A stretch of 64,000 nucleotides of DNA from Candidatus Zixiibacteriota bacterium (GTDB lineage Bacteria > Zixibacteria > MSB-5A5 > GN15 > FEB-12), in NCBI GenBank assembly GCA_040753875.1, contig JBFMDV010000005.1, forward strand, positions 124,001-188,000, read 5' to 3'. The notes under the pieces are model-generated. The model saw only the letters and a program-made list of their open reading frames with translations, ran no database searches and was not told the DNA's origin. Position numbers and translations under genes: made by a program. Of the stretch, positions 43,819-52,775 are shown one piece after another (positions within the stretch are counted from its first letter, which is position 1; every line of letters begins with the position of its first letter).

Positions 43819-44232
43819 TTATTCGCTCTTTATCGCGTTGCGAAGACCGGCGAACTTCATCTGGAGCAGCCGCGCCGCCACCGAGTACGCCAGTTGGTTC
43901 TGCACCATGCCGGCCATCTCGTGATCCACGTCAATAGAGTTCATATCGCCATTCGCGATCCGTGCTTCTTTCACATCCGGCGTCCGTTCCTGATGCGCTC
44001 CGATGGGCAAGTGGTGGACATCGGTGCGAGTCCCCGCAAGATGGTTGGACTTGGCGGTCAGGCGATTGAACTCCCCCTGGAAATCGATATCGCGCGATTC
44101 ATAGCCGGGCGTGGCGACGTTGGCCAGATTGCCGCTGATGAGTTTCTGTCGAAACGAGCCGAGATTGAGATATTTCCGAAAGGTGGGCACCGCCATCTTG
44201 TCGAAAATGAACTGCGTCAGCTTGTTGTCCAT
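43819..44232 (-). CDS. flgB: Proximal rod protein FlgB
   Basis: 137 aa from the ATG at 44232 (AAGG nearby). A longer reading to 44322 would run across the sigma-54 promoter, so it is rejected. FRKYLNLGSFRQKLISGNLA, NVATPGYESRDIDFQGEFN and the C-terminal NSIDVDHEMAGMVQNQLAYS are FlgB. First gene of the early unit. Confidence 0.93.
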   Translation of the reverse strand: MDNKLTQFIFDKMAVPTFRKYLNLGSFRQKLISGNLANVATPGYESRDIDFQGEFNRLTAKSNHLAGTRTDVHHLPIGAHQERTPDVKEARIANGDMNSIDVDHEMAGMVQNQLAYSVAARLLQMKFAGLRNAIKSE

Positions 44233-44270
44233 ACCTTCGTTTTCGTATACACGATCTCCGACCGGTGCAA

Positions 44271-44287
44271 AGCAAGGGCGGTGCCAA
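44271..44287 (-). promoter_or_regulatory. Sigma-54 promoter of the flgB operon
   Basis: Minus-strand TTGGCAC-N5-TTGCT (44287-44271), GG and GC 10 bp apart: essentially consensus. Start expected near 44260, 28 nt upstream of the flgB ATG. No gene lies in 44233-44414. Confidence 0.88.
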
Positions 44288-44414
44288 GCTCCCGCGTGAT
44301 GCGGTAATGCTATGCGAATCAATTGAATAGCGGCGACGAGGCAGTGCGCTCGGCCGGCGTCAAAGGTAGTTATCGGAAACGATTTCCAACGATGATGGAA
44401 GATTTGTATCGGTG

Positions 44415-45170
44415 CTACAAGGTGTCACCCGCCGCGACGGCAGGATAGTATAGTTGCGATGATGGCTCTTTGAGGGTCTGTTCCATCGTCAATATCACGA
44501 TATCCACCCGGCGGTTTTGGGCGCGGTTTTCGATGGAGTTGTTCGGTCTGACCGGACGGTACTCACCATAGCCGAGCGCCGATATTTGATCCGGTTTGAC
44601 CGCCCCCTCGTCGACAAAGAACCGTACCACTGAGGTTGCCCGCGCTGACGATAACTCCCAGTTCGACGGATACTGGATCGTACTGATAGGGCGGTCATCG
44701 GTGTGTCCTTCGATACGGATATGATTGGGCAGGCCGCTGATCTTGCCCGCGATGAGGTCGAGCATCTCCACCGCACGCAGTTCGAGATTGGCGGAGGCTT
44801 CCTTGAACAGCGCCGACTCCATAATATGCACCACCAATCCGCGCTCGGTGATCTCGGCTTTGAATTCGTTCTGGCGGTTGACTTCCTTGAACCGCTCCGC
44901 AAGCTGCTTTTGGATCATATTCAGGTCACCGAGCTTGAGCACGCCGTGACCGGTTTTACTCTTTTCCGCAGGGCGTTTAACCAACTGGTCCCCACCCTTC
45001 AGCACACCTTGAAGCGCCTCTGCCATCTTGCCGAATTTTTTGGCATCGATCTGCGACATGGAGTACATAACCACGAAAAAGGCCAGGAGTAATGTGATCA
45101 AGTCGGCGTAGGTGAGCAGCCAGCGTTCGAGGTTCTCGTGGCCGTCATGCTTCTTACGGGTACGGCGCAC
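44415..45170 (-). CDS. motB: Flagellar stator protein MotB
   Basis: 251 aa, GTG start. Single transmembrane helix with the proton-accepting Asp in TYADLITLLLAFFVVMYSM (~19-37), followed by a plug region, then an OmpA-like peptidoglycan-binding domain (IRIEGHTDDRPISTI, SSARATSVVRFFV, LGYGEYRPVRPNNSIENRAQ). Anchors the stator to peptidoglycan. Three bases after motA. Confidence 0.95.
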   Translation of the reverse strand: MRRTRKKHDGHENLERWLLTYADLITLLLAFFVVMYSMSQIDAKKFGKMAEALQGVLKGGDQLVKRPAEKSKTGHGVLKLGDLNMIQKQLAERFKEVNRQNEFKAEITERGLVVHIMESALFKEASANLELRAVEMLDLIAGKISGLPNHIRIEGHTDDRPISTIQYPSNWELSSARATSVVRFFVDEGAVKPDQISALGYGEYRPVRPNNSIENRAQNRRVDIVILTMEQTLKEPSSQLYYPAVAAGDTL

Positions 45171-45173
45171 GGC

Positions 45174-45938
45174 TCAGACCTCGCCGCGGCGGTGCTGCGG
45201 AGCAATAAATGAATGGAGACGAGTCCGGATATTTCGCGGATTGTCGCCGGACTGGATCGCCACAACCCCCTCTGTGATCAATTCGAGATGGGCCATTTCC
45301 TCCTCGTGACGAAGGCGCAGCTTGTCCGAGACCGGTAGGAAAAACAGGTTGGCCAATCCCACTCCCCAGAGCGTGGCAATGAAAGCGGCAGCTATCGAAG
45401 CTGCCATGCGACTGGCATCGGAAGTGTTCCCCAGTGTGTGCACCAGACCGAGTACAGTTCCCAAGATTCCCAATGTTGGCGCAAACCCGCCGGCTTTTTG
45501 GAAAAACGTGATACCTCGCTTGTGACGTTCCTCGACATACGCCATCTCGGTCTCCAGTATCTCCCGCAATACCGTGACTTCCGTGCCATCGATCACCAGT
45601 TGAACCCCCTTACGATAGAACGGATCGTGGATCCGCTTGAGATCCCCTTCGAGTCCCAGAATCCCCTCGCGTCGCGCCTTCTCCGCCATGCGGACGATTG
45701 ATTCGATGGTCGCAGTGAGAGGATGAGACGGGCCAAAGAAAGCCAGTCGGAGATAGCTTGGAACCCTCTTCACCGTATGTATAGACGTCGTAATGATGGT
45801 CGCCCCAAGCGTGCCACCGATCACCAGGAGAATAGGGGCGGTGATGAAAATGGCGTCAAGCTCGCCCCCTTCCAACTTGAAGGCACCCAGGACCGCACCG
45901 AATGCGAGAATCAGACCGATGGCTGTTGCAAGATCCAT
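45174..45938 (-). CDS. motA: Flagellar stator protein MotA
   Basis: 254 aa. Four membrane helices: residues ~5-20, ~30-50, and the pair around GGFAPTLGILGTVLGLVHTL and MAASIAAAFIATLWGVGLAN. The two conserved prolines sit in this pair (one in FAPTLG), and the cytosolic loop contains RREGILGLEGDLKRIHDPFY with the charged residues that contact FliG. Proton (or sodium) channel partner of MotB. Confidence 0.95.
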   Translation of the reverse strand: MDLATAIGLILAFGAVLGAFKLEGGELDAIFITAPILLVIGGTLGATIITTSIHTVKRVPSYLRLAFFGPSHPLTATIESIVRMAEKARREGILGLEGDLKRIHDPFYRKGVQLVIDGTEVTVLREILETEMAYVEERHKRGITFFQKAGGFAPTLGILGTVLGLVHTLGNTSDASRMAASIAAAFIATLWGVGLANLFFLPVSDKLRLRHEEEMAHLELITEGVVAIQSGDNPRNIRTRLHSFIAPQHRRGEV

Positions 45939-46000
45939 GACCGACGGTGTCCGTTCCGTTTATCGTGACCTGTTTATTATTTGCGCATTTTGTGCGCACA

Positions 46001-46017
46001 ACGGGGCTTTACCCCGT
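46001..46017 (-). terminator. GC hairpin between the sigma-54 regulator and motA (possible terminator)
   Basis: ACGGGG/CCCCGT stem with a five-base loop, 80 bp after the regulator stop; only a weak TTGT follows. It overlaps by one base a perfect 12-bp palindrome TTGTGCGCACAA (45990-46001) that could be an operator for motAB. Confidence 0.4.
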
Positions 46018-46025
46018 CTGGCATA

Positions 46026-46055
46026 ATATCGGCAGGAAATCCGGTTTATAAAGCC
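46026..46055 (-). promoter_or_regulatory. Possible sigma-28 promoter of motAB
   Basis: Minus-strand GCCGATAT (46033-46026) is a good -10 element, but the TAAA ahead of it is only 11 bp away and the sequence 15 bp upstream (TTTA) is a poor -35. Listed because late-class expression of motAB would be expected. Confidence 0.35.
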
Positions 46056-46096
46056 GGGTGATGTGTGATCTCCAGCGGGTCCAGGTGGAAGGCGGC

Positions 46097-47449
46097 CTAC
46101 GTGGCTTTCTCGTCTTCGTATTCGGCCAGTTTGTTGCGGATGGTGCGGGTGGTGATACCGAGCGCCTCGGCGGCCCTGGTCTTGTTGCCGTTGAACTTCT
46201 CCAAGGTCTTGAGAATCAGATATTTGCTCCCCTCTTCGAGCTTCATCGGAATCTTCAACATCGGCATGTCATCGGGCATCTGTCCGAGCGCCAGCTCGAC
46301 GGGAAAATCATCTTCGGTCAGGAGTTCGGCGCGCGAAGTAACCACGGCACGCTCGATGAGATTCTCCAGCTCTCGAACGTTACCCGGCCAGTGATATTTC
46401 ACGAACAGCCGCAGCGCGGCATCGTTCAGCCCTTTGACCTGCTTGTGGTTCTCGCGATTGTACCGCTCGACGAAGTGGTTCACCAGCGGTGCAATGTCTT
46501 CCTTTCGATCGTTCAGTCGCGGCAAATAAATGGGAATGACATTCAACCGATAAAACAGATCTTCCCGAAACAGCCCGGCTGAGATGAACTCCTTCAGGTT
46601 CCTGTTTGAGGTCGCAATGATGCGTACATCGACAGAAATAGTGGTGCTGGAACCGACGCGTTCAAACTCCCGTTCCTGGATGACCCGAAGCAGCTTCGAT
46701 TGCAGATTGAGCGGCATCTCGGAGATTTCATCCAGAAGCAGCGTACCGCCATCGGCCAGTTCGAACCGGCCCCGATTAGTTTTTTTAGCGTCGGTGAATG
46801 CCCCCTTCTCATAGCCGAACAGCTCCGCCTCGACCAATGATTCCGGCAATGCGGCACAGTTCAGCTTCACGAATGGGCCCTCACGACGGTTGGATGCATA
46901 ATGGATCGCCCGTGCGACCAGCTCCTTGCCGGTACCGGACGCCCCGGTGATCATCACGGTGGAGCGGGCATCGGCCACCGACTGGATGAGGTCGAATATC
47001 TCCTTCATGATCTTGGATTTGCCGATGATATTCTGAAACCGGTCGGCCAGATCTCTGCGAAGCAGGCTGTTCTCAGTCTTAAGGTGGATCAACTCGGCGA
47101 TGCGGGACATGATATGCTCGACAGCATCCGGCGAGACCGGCTTCAGGAGAAAATCGTAGGCGCCCCGTTTGATCGCCTTCACCGCCGTCTCCACCGTGCC
47201 GTATGCCGTCATGATCACGACCACTACTTCCGGATTCAACCGTTTGAGATGATCCAGAAGCGCCAGTCCGTCGATCTCCTTCATTTTCAAATCAGTCAGC
47301 ACGATATCGAAAGAGCGGGCTTTGAATTTCACCAACGCCTCCTCACCGGAGAGTACCGACACACAGTCGTACCCGGCGCGAGCCAGAGTCTCGGTGAGGT
47401 AATCGTTCACCAGTCTGTCGTCGTCGACGACCAACACGGAATACTTCAT
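46097..47449 (-). CDS. NtrC-family sigma-54-dependent response regulator, probable flagellar master activator (FlrC/FleR-like)
   Basis: 450 aa. Receiver domain (~1-120: DDDRLVNDYLTETLA, phospho-Asp in DIVLTDLKMKEIDGL); AAA+ domain (~145-380) with Walker A GASGTGKE, sigma-54 contact loop KGAFTDA (GAFTGA family), and Walker B GGTLLLDEISEMPL; Fis-type HTH (~405-445: NKTRAAEALGITTRTIRNKL). It overlaps its kinase gene by four bases. Two sigma-54 flagellar promoters lie in the window and are its likely targets. Equivalent to FlrC/FleR by context; specific orthology not provable here. Confidence 0.92.
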   Translation of the reverse strand: MKYSVLVVDDDRLVNDYLTETLARAGYDCVSVLSGEEALVKFKARSFDIVLTDLKMKEIDGLALLDHLKRLNPEVVVVIMTAYGTVETAVKAIKRGAYDFLLKPVSPDAVEHIMSRIAELIHLKTENSLLRRDLADRFQNIIGKSKIMKEIFDLIQSVADARSTVMITGASGTGKELVARAIHYASNRREGPFVKLNCAALPESLVEAELFGYEKGAFTDAKKTNRGRFELADGGTLLLDEISEMPLNLQSKLLRVIQEREFERVGSSTTISVDVRIIATSNRNLKEFISAGLFREDLFYRLNVIPIYLPRLNDRKEDIAPLVNHFVERYNRENHKQVKGLNDAALRLFVKYHWPGNVRELENLIERAVVTSRAELLTEDDFPVELALGQMPDDMPMLKIPMKLEEGSKYLILKTLEKFNGNKTRAAEALGITTRTIRNKLAEYEDEKAT

Positions 47450-48792
47450 AGTCCCTGCTCCCTGTTCACATGATCCATTTTGACCGGCAGCAAAATGCGG
47501 AATCGCGCGCCCCCTTCGGGTCGGTTGTCCGCCACGAGGTCACCGCCATGTGCCTTTATGATCTTCCAAGCCACCGCGAGTCCCAGGCCGTTTCCATCAA
47601 GTTTGGTGGTGAAGAACGGCGCGAATATCCGGTCAATATGCTCCGGCGCAATTCCGGGTCCGCTATCCGCAACGGTAGTTTCCAAAACGGTGTCATCAAG
47701 CCCGAGCAGAAGTCGCTCACCGTACAGATGTGTCGCGCGCTGCCTGCTCAGCCGCTCGCACCCGATTTCGACCCGGCCGCTCTCGCCGCACGCCTCAAGC
47801 GCGTTCTGGAACAGGTTGAACAGAAGTTGCCGCATCAACATGGGATCGATCCACACCGTTGATGATGCACCATCCGATCCGACCGAACCGCGCACCACGA
47901 TACTGAGCGGGGCTGCTCGTTCGGCGTTGTCGCGCCTGAACTGCTCGATAGTCCGATGAAGGAACTCTTCGATATTTGTTTCTTCCTTGTTGACCTCGTC
48001 AAACCGGGAATAATTGAGAAGCGTGGTGACTGTTTTGTTGAGACTCTCTACCCCGTGCATGATCTTCTCGACCAGCGCGCGGCGAGCATCATCATCGGGA
48101 AGGTCTCGAAGCAACAAGGCCGCAAAACCACCTATCCCCGCCAGCGGGTTGCGGACCTCATGGGCGATAGTCGCCGCCATTTCACCCAGCGCCGCCAGCG
48201 TGTTCAGCCGCGCCAGTTCATGTTCCATCCGCTTGAGCTTGGTCAGATCATGGAGCACCTCAACCGCTCCCGCCGGACGGCCCTCGTTATCCCGCAACAG
48301 CGCCGTCGAAGCCGAGAGGTGCAGCCGCGCGCCATCGGCCAGATTGATAACTCGTTCGACCGAATCGACCGCGCGCCCGGTCTCCGCCGCTCTCAGACAG
48401 TTGGCGTCGATAGGGGTACCGGGAGTGATGATATCTCTATATGGCCTCCCCAACGGCTCCTCAAGCGGCAGTCCGAATAACAGGGATGCCGCCGGGTTGA
48501 AATGCGTGATCCGGCCGCTCTGGTCCACCGCGATCACGCCGACTCCCAGCGAGTTGAGAATGCCGTTGAGAAACTCCGTGGCCGCGAGGTTCTTTTGCGT
48601 CATTTCGACCAGTTTGCGGTTAGTCTCCGCCAGACGGTCATTCTGCGCGGTGAACTCTTCCTTCAGCTCGAGATATTGCCGCTGCAGGCCGTTGATTATC
48701 CGGTTGAATGAGGCATACGACTCGGCAAACTGCGCCACATTCGGTTCTGCGTCTATGGCTGTCGGGGTAAACTCTGCCTGCTGCTCATCCAT
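47446..48792 (-). CDS. Cytosolic PAS-domain histidine kinase, partner of the sigma-54 activator (FlrB/FleS-like)
   Basis: 448 aa without membrane helices. N-terminal coiled region (~20-70), PAS (~75-190: FLNGILNSLGVGVIAVDQSG, RITHFNPAASLLFGL), HisKA with phospho-His in ATIAHEVRNPLAGIGGFAA (~215), and HATPase_c (NALEACGESGRVEIG, DSGPGIAPEHIDRIFAPFFT, NGLGLAVAWKIIKAHGG). Soluble PAS kinases coupled to sigma-54 activators sense basal-body assembly in polar flagellates, which suits this position. Confidence 0.9.
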   Translation of the reverse strand: MDEQQAEFTPTAIDAEPNVAQFAESYASFNRIINGLQRQYLELKEEFTAQNDRLAETNRKLVEMTQKNLAATEFLNGILNSLGVGVIAVDQSGRITHFNPAASLLFGLPLEEPLGRPYRDIITPGTPIDANCLRAAETGRAVDSVERVINLADGARLHLSASTALLRDNEGRPAGAVEVLHDLTKLKRMEHELARLNTLAALGEMAATIAHEVRNPLAGIGGFAALLLRDLPDDDARRALVEKIMHGVESLNKTVTTLLNYSRFDEVNKEETNIEEFLHRTIEQFRRDNAERAAPLSIVVRGSVGSDGASSTVWIDPMLMRQLLFNLFQNALEACGESGRVEIGCERLSRQRATHLYGERLLLGLDDTVLETTVADSGPGIAPEHIDRIFAPFFTTKLDGNGLGLAVAWKIIKAHGGDLVADNRPEGGARFRILLPVKMDHVNREQGL

Positions 48793-48859
48793 GGGAACAA
48801 TGGTCCTCCATTGCAGCGAGAGTAGGCCAGATTTGGCGTCTATTCAACAAAAACTTTGA

Positions 48860-49978
48860 TCAGAAGTAGCTGGCTAGTTCGGCGGCAATATCCTCTATGG
48901 GCACGATATGGTCGGCGATGCCGGCTTCGATGACGGCTCTCGGCATCCCATACACCACGCAGGTGGCTTCGTTTTGGGCGATCACTACGCCCCCCTTCTG
49001 CTTGAGATTGGTCAAACCGACCACCCCGTTGTTCCCCATGCCGGTCAGGATAATCCCCATTGCTGTGGAGGTATAGCTTTCGGCGACTGAGTTCATCATG
49101 ACGTCAACGCACGGCCGGTAGAGGGTGTTGGCAGGCTGGTCGGAAACAATCACGGTGGCCGAGCCTCCCCGTTTTCGCACGGTTATCTGGCGCCCGCCGG
49201 GCGCCAGCAGCACGACTCCCGGCTGGACTGATTCGCCGTCGACCGCTTCACGCACGGCCACCTGCGAAAGGCCATCCAACCGCTCCGCCAGTGACTTGGT
49301 AAACATGGGCGGTATGTGTTGGGCGATGACAATACCCACCGGGAGGTTGCGCGGCAATTTCGGAATGATGCCCTGAAGCGCGGGCGGTCCGCCGGTCGAG
49401 GAGCCGATCGCAACGATGCCGATCGGGTGGTTTCGCCGACGGGTTGTCCGTATCGAAGCAGGTGTTGCGGTTGTGGCCACAGCCAGGTTGCCAACACCGA
49501 GCTTGCCCCTGGCACCAGTCCCGCCCAATTGTCGCTGCCGGTGACGAGCCATGAGCAGGTGCTTGCGCCTGGCGATATCCTTGATCTTGGCCAGCAATTC
49601 TCCTTTGATCTTCACAATGTCCAAACTCACGAATGACATCTGCTTGGGAATGAAATCAACAGCTCCCAGGTCAAGCGCCTCAAACGTGGCATGCGCCCCT
49701 TCGGTCGTCAGCGATGACACCATCATGACCGGCACCGGATCGGTGGCCATGATCTGACGCAATGCAGTCAGGCCGTCCATCCGCGGCATTTCGATATCCA
49801 TGGTGACCAAATCCGGCTTGAGCAGACGGACCTTCTCGATCGCCTCCTCGCCGTCCCGCGCGGTCCCGACAACTTTGATCGTAAGGTCCGACTCGAGCAT
49901 AAGCGTGAGGGCCTTACGCATAAAGGCGGAATCATCCACCACCACAACGTTTATTGTCTTCTCCGGCACGCTGCTCAT
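48860..49978 (-). CDS. cheB: Chemoreceptor glutamate methylesterase CheB
   Basis: 372 aa. Receiver domain (~1-130, phospho-Asp in DLVTMDIEMPRMDGL), linker, then methylesterase domain (~175-372) with the catalytic Ser in AIGSSTGGPPALQ and His in AQHIPPMFTKSLAERL. The third triad residue lies in the normally GMGxDG motif; here it reads GMGNNG, with Asn where the Asp is expected. Demethylates receptors in adaptation. Just after cheA. Confidence 0.93.
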   Translation of the reverse strand: MSSVPEKTINVVVVDDSAFMRKALTLMLESDLTIKVVGTARDGEEAIEKVRLLKPDLVTMDIEMPRMDGLTALRQIMATDPVPVMMVSSLTTEGAHATFEALDLGAVDFIPKQMSFVSLDIVKIKGELLAKIKDIARRKHLLMARHRQRQLGGTGARGKLGVGNLAVATTATPASIRTTRRRNHPIGIVAIGSSTGGPPALQGIIPKLPRNLPVGIVIAQHIPPMFTKSLAERLDGLSQVAVREAVDGESVQPGVVLLAPGGRQITVRKRGGSATVIVSDQPANTLYRPCVDVMMNSVAESYTSTAMGIILTGMGNNGVVGLTNLKQKGGVVIAQNEATCVVYGMPRAVIEAGIADHIVPIEDIAAELASYF

Positions 49979-49990
49979 CGAACCATCATC

Positions 49991-51742
49991 CTACGCCAGT
50001 CGATGTGCGATATTGAACAAACCCAACAGGTCGACTATCAACCTAATCCGTCCATCCCCAAGTATGGTGGCACCGGCAATTCCTTCGGTGGCACCGAAAT
50101 ACTGGCCCAGTGACTTAATGACCACTTCTTCCTGGCCCAGGAACCGATCGATATTGATGCCCAACTTCTTGTCGGCCAGCCCGACCACCACCACATACGG
50201 CTTTTCCGCCAGGGACAGACCGCGGCGGTTTCGTCGCAACACATCACCGACATTGATCACCGGGATGACCTCGTCGCGGAGCCGCAGAACGGGGCGGCCA
50301 TTGACGAAGGAAATGTCCGCCTGGTTCGCTTTCACGGTTTCGAACACCGACGACAACGGCAGGACAAACATCTCGCCGTCGGATTCGATAAGCAGTCCCT
50401 GGATAATGGCCAGCGTCAGCGGAAGTTTGATTGTCAAGGTCGTTCCCCGATCGCGGGCCGACTCCAGTTCGATCAATCCGCTTAGCTTCTCGATATTGGT
50501 TCGGACGACATCCATCCCCACGCCGCGGCCGGACACACCGGACACCACCTTGGCCGTGGAAAAACCCGGCTCGAAGATGAACCGGAACAGTTCCTTTTCC
50601 GACATGCGGTCAACTTCGGCTCGCCCGGCCATTCCCCGTTCCACCGCCTTGTTCCGGATGGCAGCGACATCGAGCCCCTTCCCGTCATCCTGTATACGCA
50701 GCACGATATTCGAGCCCTCCTGGCTCGCTTGCATAGTGATCGTTCCTTTTGCGGGCTTCCCTTTGGCTATCCGGTCCTCAGGTGATTCGATACCGTGATC
50801 GCAGGAGTTCCGTATGATATGCACCAGCGGATCCCCGATCTCTTCGATAACCGACTTATCGAGTTCGGTGTCCTCTCCCGACATGATTAGTTCGATCTGT
50901 TTGTGGCTGTCGCGACTGAGATCGCGAACCAGGCGCGGAAACTTGCTGAACACTTTTCCGACCGGCTGCATGCGCATCTTCATTACCGCCATTTGTAACT
51001 CGGTCGTGATGTAGTTCACGGAGGCCGCCGCCTGATTGAGCTGTTGCACCTGCGCGTTGCCTTCGAACGCCGAGGTGATACGCGAGATCGTCTGCATGAG
51101 GCTGTTCCGGCCGAGCACCAGTTCACCCATCAGGTTCATGAGCGAATCAAGTCGATTCACATCCACGCGGATGGTCTGGTCCGCGGAAACCTTCTTGTCG
51201 ACTCCTGGCTTGGGCTGGGCGGCCACCGCCAACGGCTCTGCCGCCGGTGCCGGAGTCGCTACGTCCTCTGCAGGTGACGCTTTGATCGCAGCGACTTCAA
51301 CGACCGGGGAAGCCTCCGGCAACACCGGAGCGGACCCGCCAGTCTGTATCGCCACCAGATTTGCTACGATCTGAGTGAGATCGAGCCGCTCCGTATTGCG
51401 AGCTCTGACATTCTCGATCAACGTCATGAGCAGGTCGAGCGACGCCAGCAGGACGTCCATTATCTCAGGCGTCACCGCCAGTTCAGCTTTACGCAGCTTA
51501 TTCAGGACGTCTTCCATTTTGTGGGTCAACTCGGTGACCTGATCGAAGCCAAGGAAACTCGAGGTCCCTTTGATCGTGTGCGCGGCGCGGAAAATTTCGT
51601 TCAACAGATTTAAGTCCGACGGCATCGTCTCCAGTTTCACCAGGTTGGTATCCAGTGAATGCAGGAGTTCATCGGTCTCGACCAGGAAATCGTCGATGAT
51701 TTCCTTCATTTCGTCCAGTTGGAGTTCCGTCTCGTTGGACAT
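49991..51742 (-). CDS. cheA: Chemotaxis histidine kinase CheA
   Basis: 583 aa from the ATG at 51742 (AAGGGGGA upstream); a 66-residue upstream extension overlaps cheZ in another frame and is spurious. P1/Hpt domain with phospho-His55 in AAHTIKGTSSFLGF; a short linker rather than a clear P2 CheY-binding domain; P3 dimer helices (DVNRLDSLMNLMGELVLGRN); P4 kinase (HIIRNSCDHGIESPEDRIAK, GVSGRGVGMDVVRTNIEKL); P5 CheW-like end (LPLSSVFETVKANQADISFV). Phosphorylates CheY and CheB. Confidence 0.94.
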   Translation of the reverse strand: MSNETELQLDEMKEIIDDFLVETDELLHSLDTNLVKLETMPSDLNLLNEIFRAAHTIKGTSSFLGFDQVTELTHKMEDVLNKLRKAELAVTPEIMDVLLASLDLLMTLIENVRARNTERLDLTQIVANLVAIQTGGSAPVLPEASPVVEVAAIKASPAEDVATPAPAAEPLAVAAQPKPGVDKKVSADQTIRVDVNRLDSLMNLMGELVLGRNSLMQTISRITSAFEGNAQVQQLNQAAASVNYITTELQMAVMKMRMQPVGKVFSKFPRLVRDLSRDSHKQIELIMSGEDTELDKSVIEEIGDPLVHIIRNSCDHGIESPEDRIAKGKPAKGTITMQASQEGSNIVLRIQDDGKGLDVAAIRNKAVERGMAGRAEVDRMSEKELFRFIFEPGFSTAKVVSGVSGRGVGMDVVRTNIEKLSGLIELESARDRGTTLTIKLPLTLAIIQGLLIESDGEMFVLPLSSVFETVKANQADISFVNGRPVLRLRDEVIPVINVGDVLRRNRRGLSLAEKPYVVVVGLADKKLGINIDRFLGQEEVVIKSLGQYFGATEGIAGATILGDGRIRLIVDLLGLFNIAHRLA

Positions 51743-51752
51743 GCTGTCCCCC

Positions 51753-52355
51753 TTACCGCGACTTCGCTTTGGCAAACATCGAATCGATATCGGTCTGCCG
51801 GGCCTGTTTGTTGGCCAAGTCGGCGTGCGGGTCGAATGCCCGCGTCGGACGAGTCCTCGCTGGATCCTCGCCGGACGCTGATGACCCGCCCGGACCGAAT
51901 CCGCCGAGTATATTCTGCAGACGGTCCTCGATGTCTTCAAGTAACGAGGCCGCGTGGTTCATTTGCTGCGAGGTGATGTCCTGAAACTGGAGTGCCTCCA
52001 TGATCGCATAGGCGTCGTTCAGATTCGACTCAGCTTTTTGTCGGATCGCGGTGATCAGCATGGCGACATCGGCCTGCTGCCGTGCATCGATCATGGCGAT
52101 CAACTGCGCCAGACCGGTGATCACGTCTTCTTCCCGCTGCGTGATATGTTCGACCACGTCGAGCATCCGGTGCGCCGCCGCCTCTGTCTGCGCCGATATT
52201 TTGTCGAGCTGGTTGGTGGCCTGCGGCACCTTCTGCTGCGATTCAACCAGCGGCTCGCGGATCTGTCGCACAGCTTCAAGGAGTCCGCTCACCGACAAGG
52301 CGATCGAACTCAGCTCGCTTTGCAGCCGGCCGTAGATGTCTTGCGTGTCAGTCAT
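51753..52355 (-). CDS. cheZ: CheY-P phosphatase CheZ
   Basis: 200 aa. Long helical hairpin; the catalytic motif of CheZ (LQFQDITSQQMNHAASLLED, with Asp and Gln that activate water in CheY-P hydrolysis) lies at ~125-145. A Pro/Gly/Ala linker leads to the C-terminal DIDSMFAKAKSR peptide, likely the CheY-docking tail. Between cheY and cheA. Confidence 0.85.
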   Translation of the reverse strand: MTDTQDIYGRLQSELSSIALSVSGLLEAVRQIREPLVESQQKVPQATNQLDKISAQTEAAAHRMLDVVEHITQREEDVITGLAQLIAMIDARQQADVAMLITAIRQKAESNLNDAYAIMEALQFQDITSQQMNHAASLLEDIEDRLQNILGGFGPGGSSASGEDPARTRPTRAFDPHADLANKQARQTDIDSMFAKAKSR

Positions 52356-52373
52356 TCCTGCCTCCCATGTGCA

Positions 52374-52748
52374 TCAGCCGGCCAGCACCTGGTCGATCTT
52401 CGCCTTCAATGTCTCCGGCGTGAACGGCTTCACGATATAGTTGTTCACACCCGCCTTCATCGCCTCAATGATATCCTCTTTGACCGACCGCGTCGTCACC
52501 ATCAAGACCGGGAGCGCCTTGTATTCGTCCATCGACCGCAACGTGGTGACGAACGCCAGGCCGTCCATCTCCGGCATGTTCCAGTCGGTGATTACGAAAT
52601 TCACCTTCTCCTCTTTCAGTTTACCCAGCGCGTCCTTCCCGTCGGTGGCCTCGACCACGTTCTCGAAACCGGCCCGTTTGAGCGTATTGATAATGATCCG
52701 CCGCATGGTGGGGCTGTCGTCAACCGCCAGTATTTTGAGATCCGCCAT
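52374..52748 (-). CDS. cheY: Chemotaxis response regulator CheY
   Basis: 124 aa stand-alone receiver. Acidic pair Asp10/Asp11, phospho-Asp55 in FVITDWNMPEMDGLAF (the classic chemotaxis CheY signature), Thr in MVTTRSVKEDI and Lys in NYIVKPFTPETL. Binds the FliM/FliN switch when phosphorylated. First of two adjacent single receivers, and the better CheY match. Confidence 0.92.
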   Translation of the reverse strand: MADLKILAVDDSPTMRRIIINTLKRAGFENVVEATDGKDALGKLKEEKVNFVITDWNMPEMDGLAFVTTLRSMDEYKALPVLMVTTRSVKEDIIEAMKAGVNNYIVKPFTPETLKAKIDQVLAG

Positions 52749-52775
52749 ATATCCTCCTGTCGATGGTGTCCTGCT

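Noticed and set aside
44233-44322. Longer start for flgB
   Set aside because: Would encode protein across a consensus sigma-54 promoter; the inner ATG matches FlgB length.
51743-51940. Upstream extension of cheA by 66 residues
   Set aside because: Overlaps cheZ in another frame; Arg/Pro-rich; a strong Shine-Dalgarno precedes the inner ATG.
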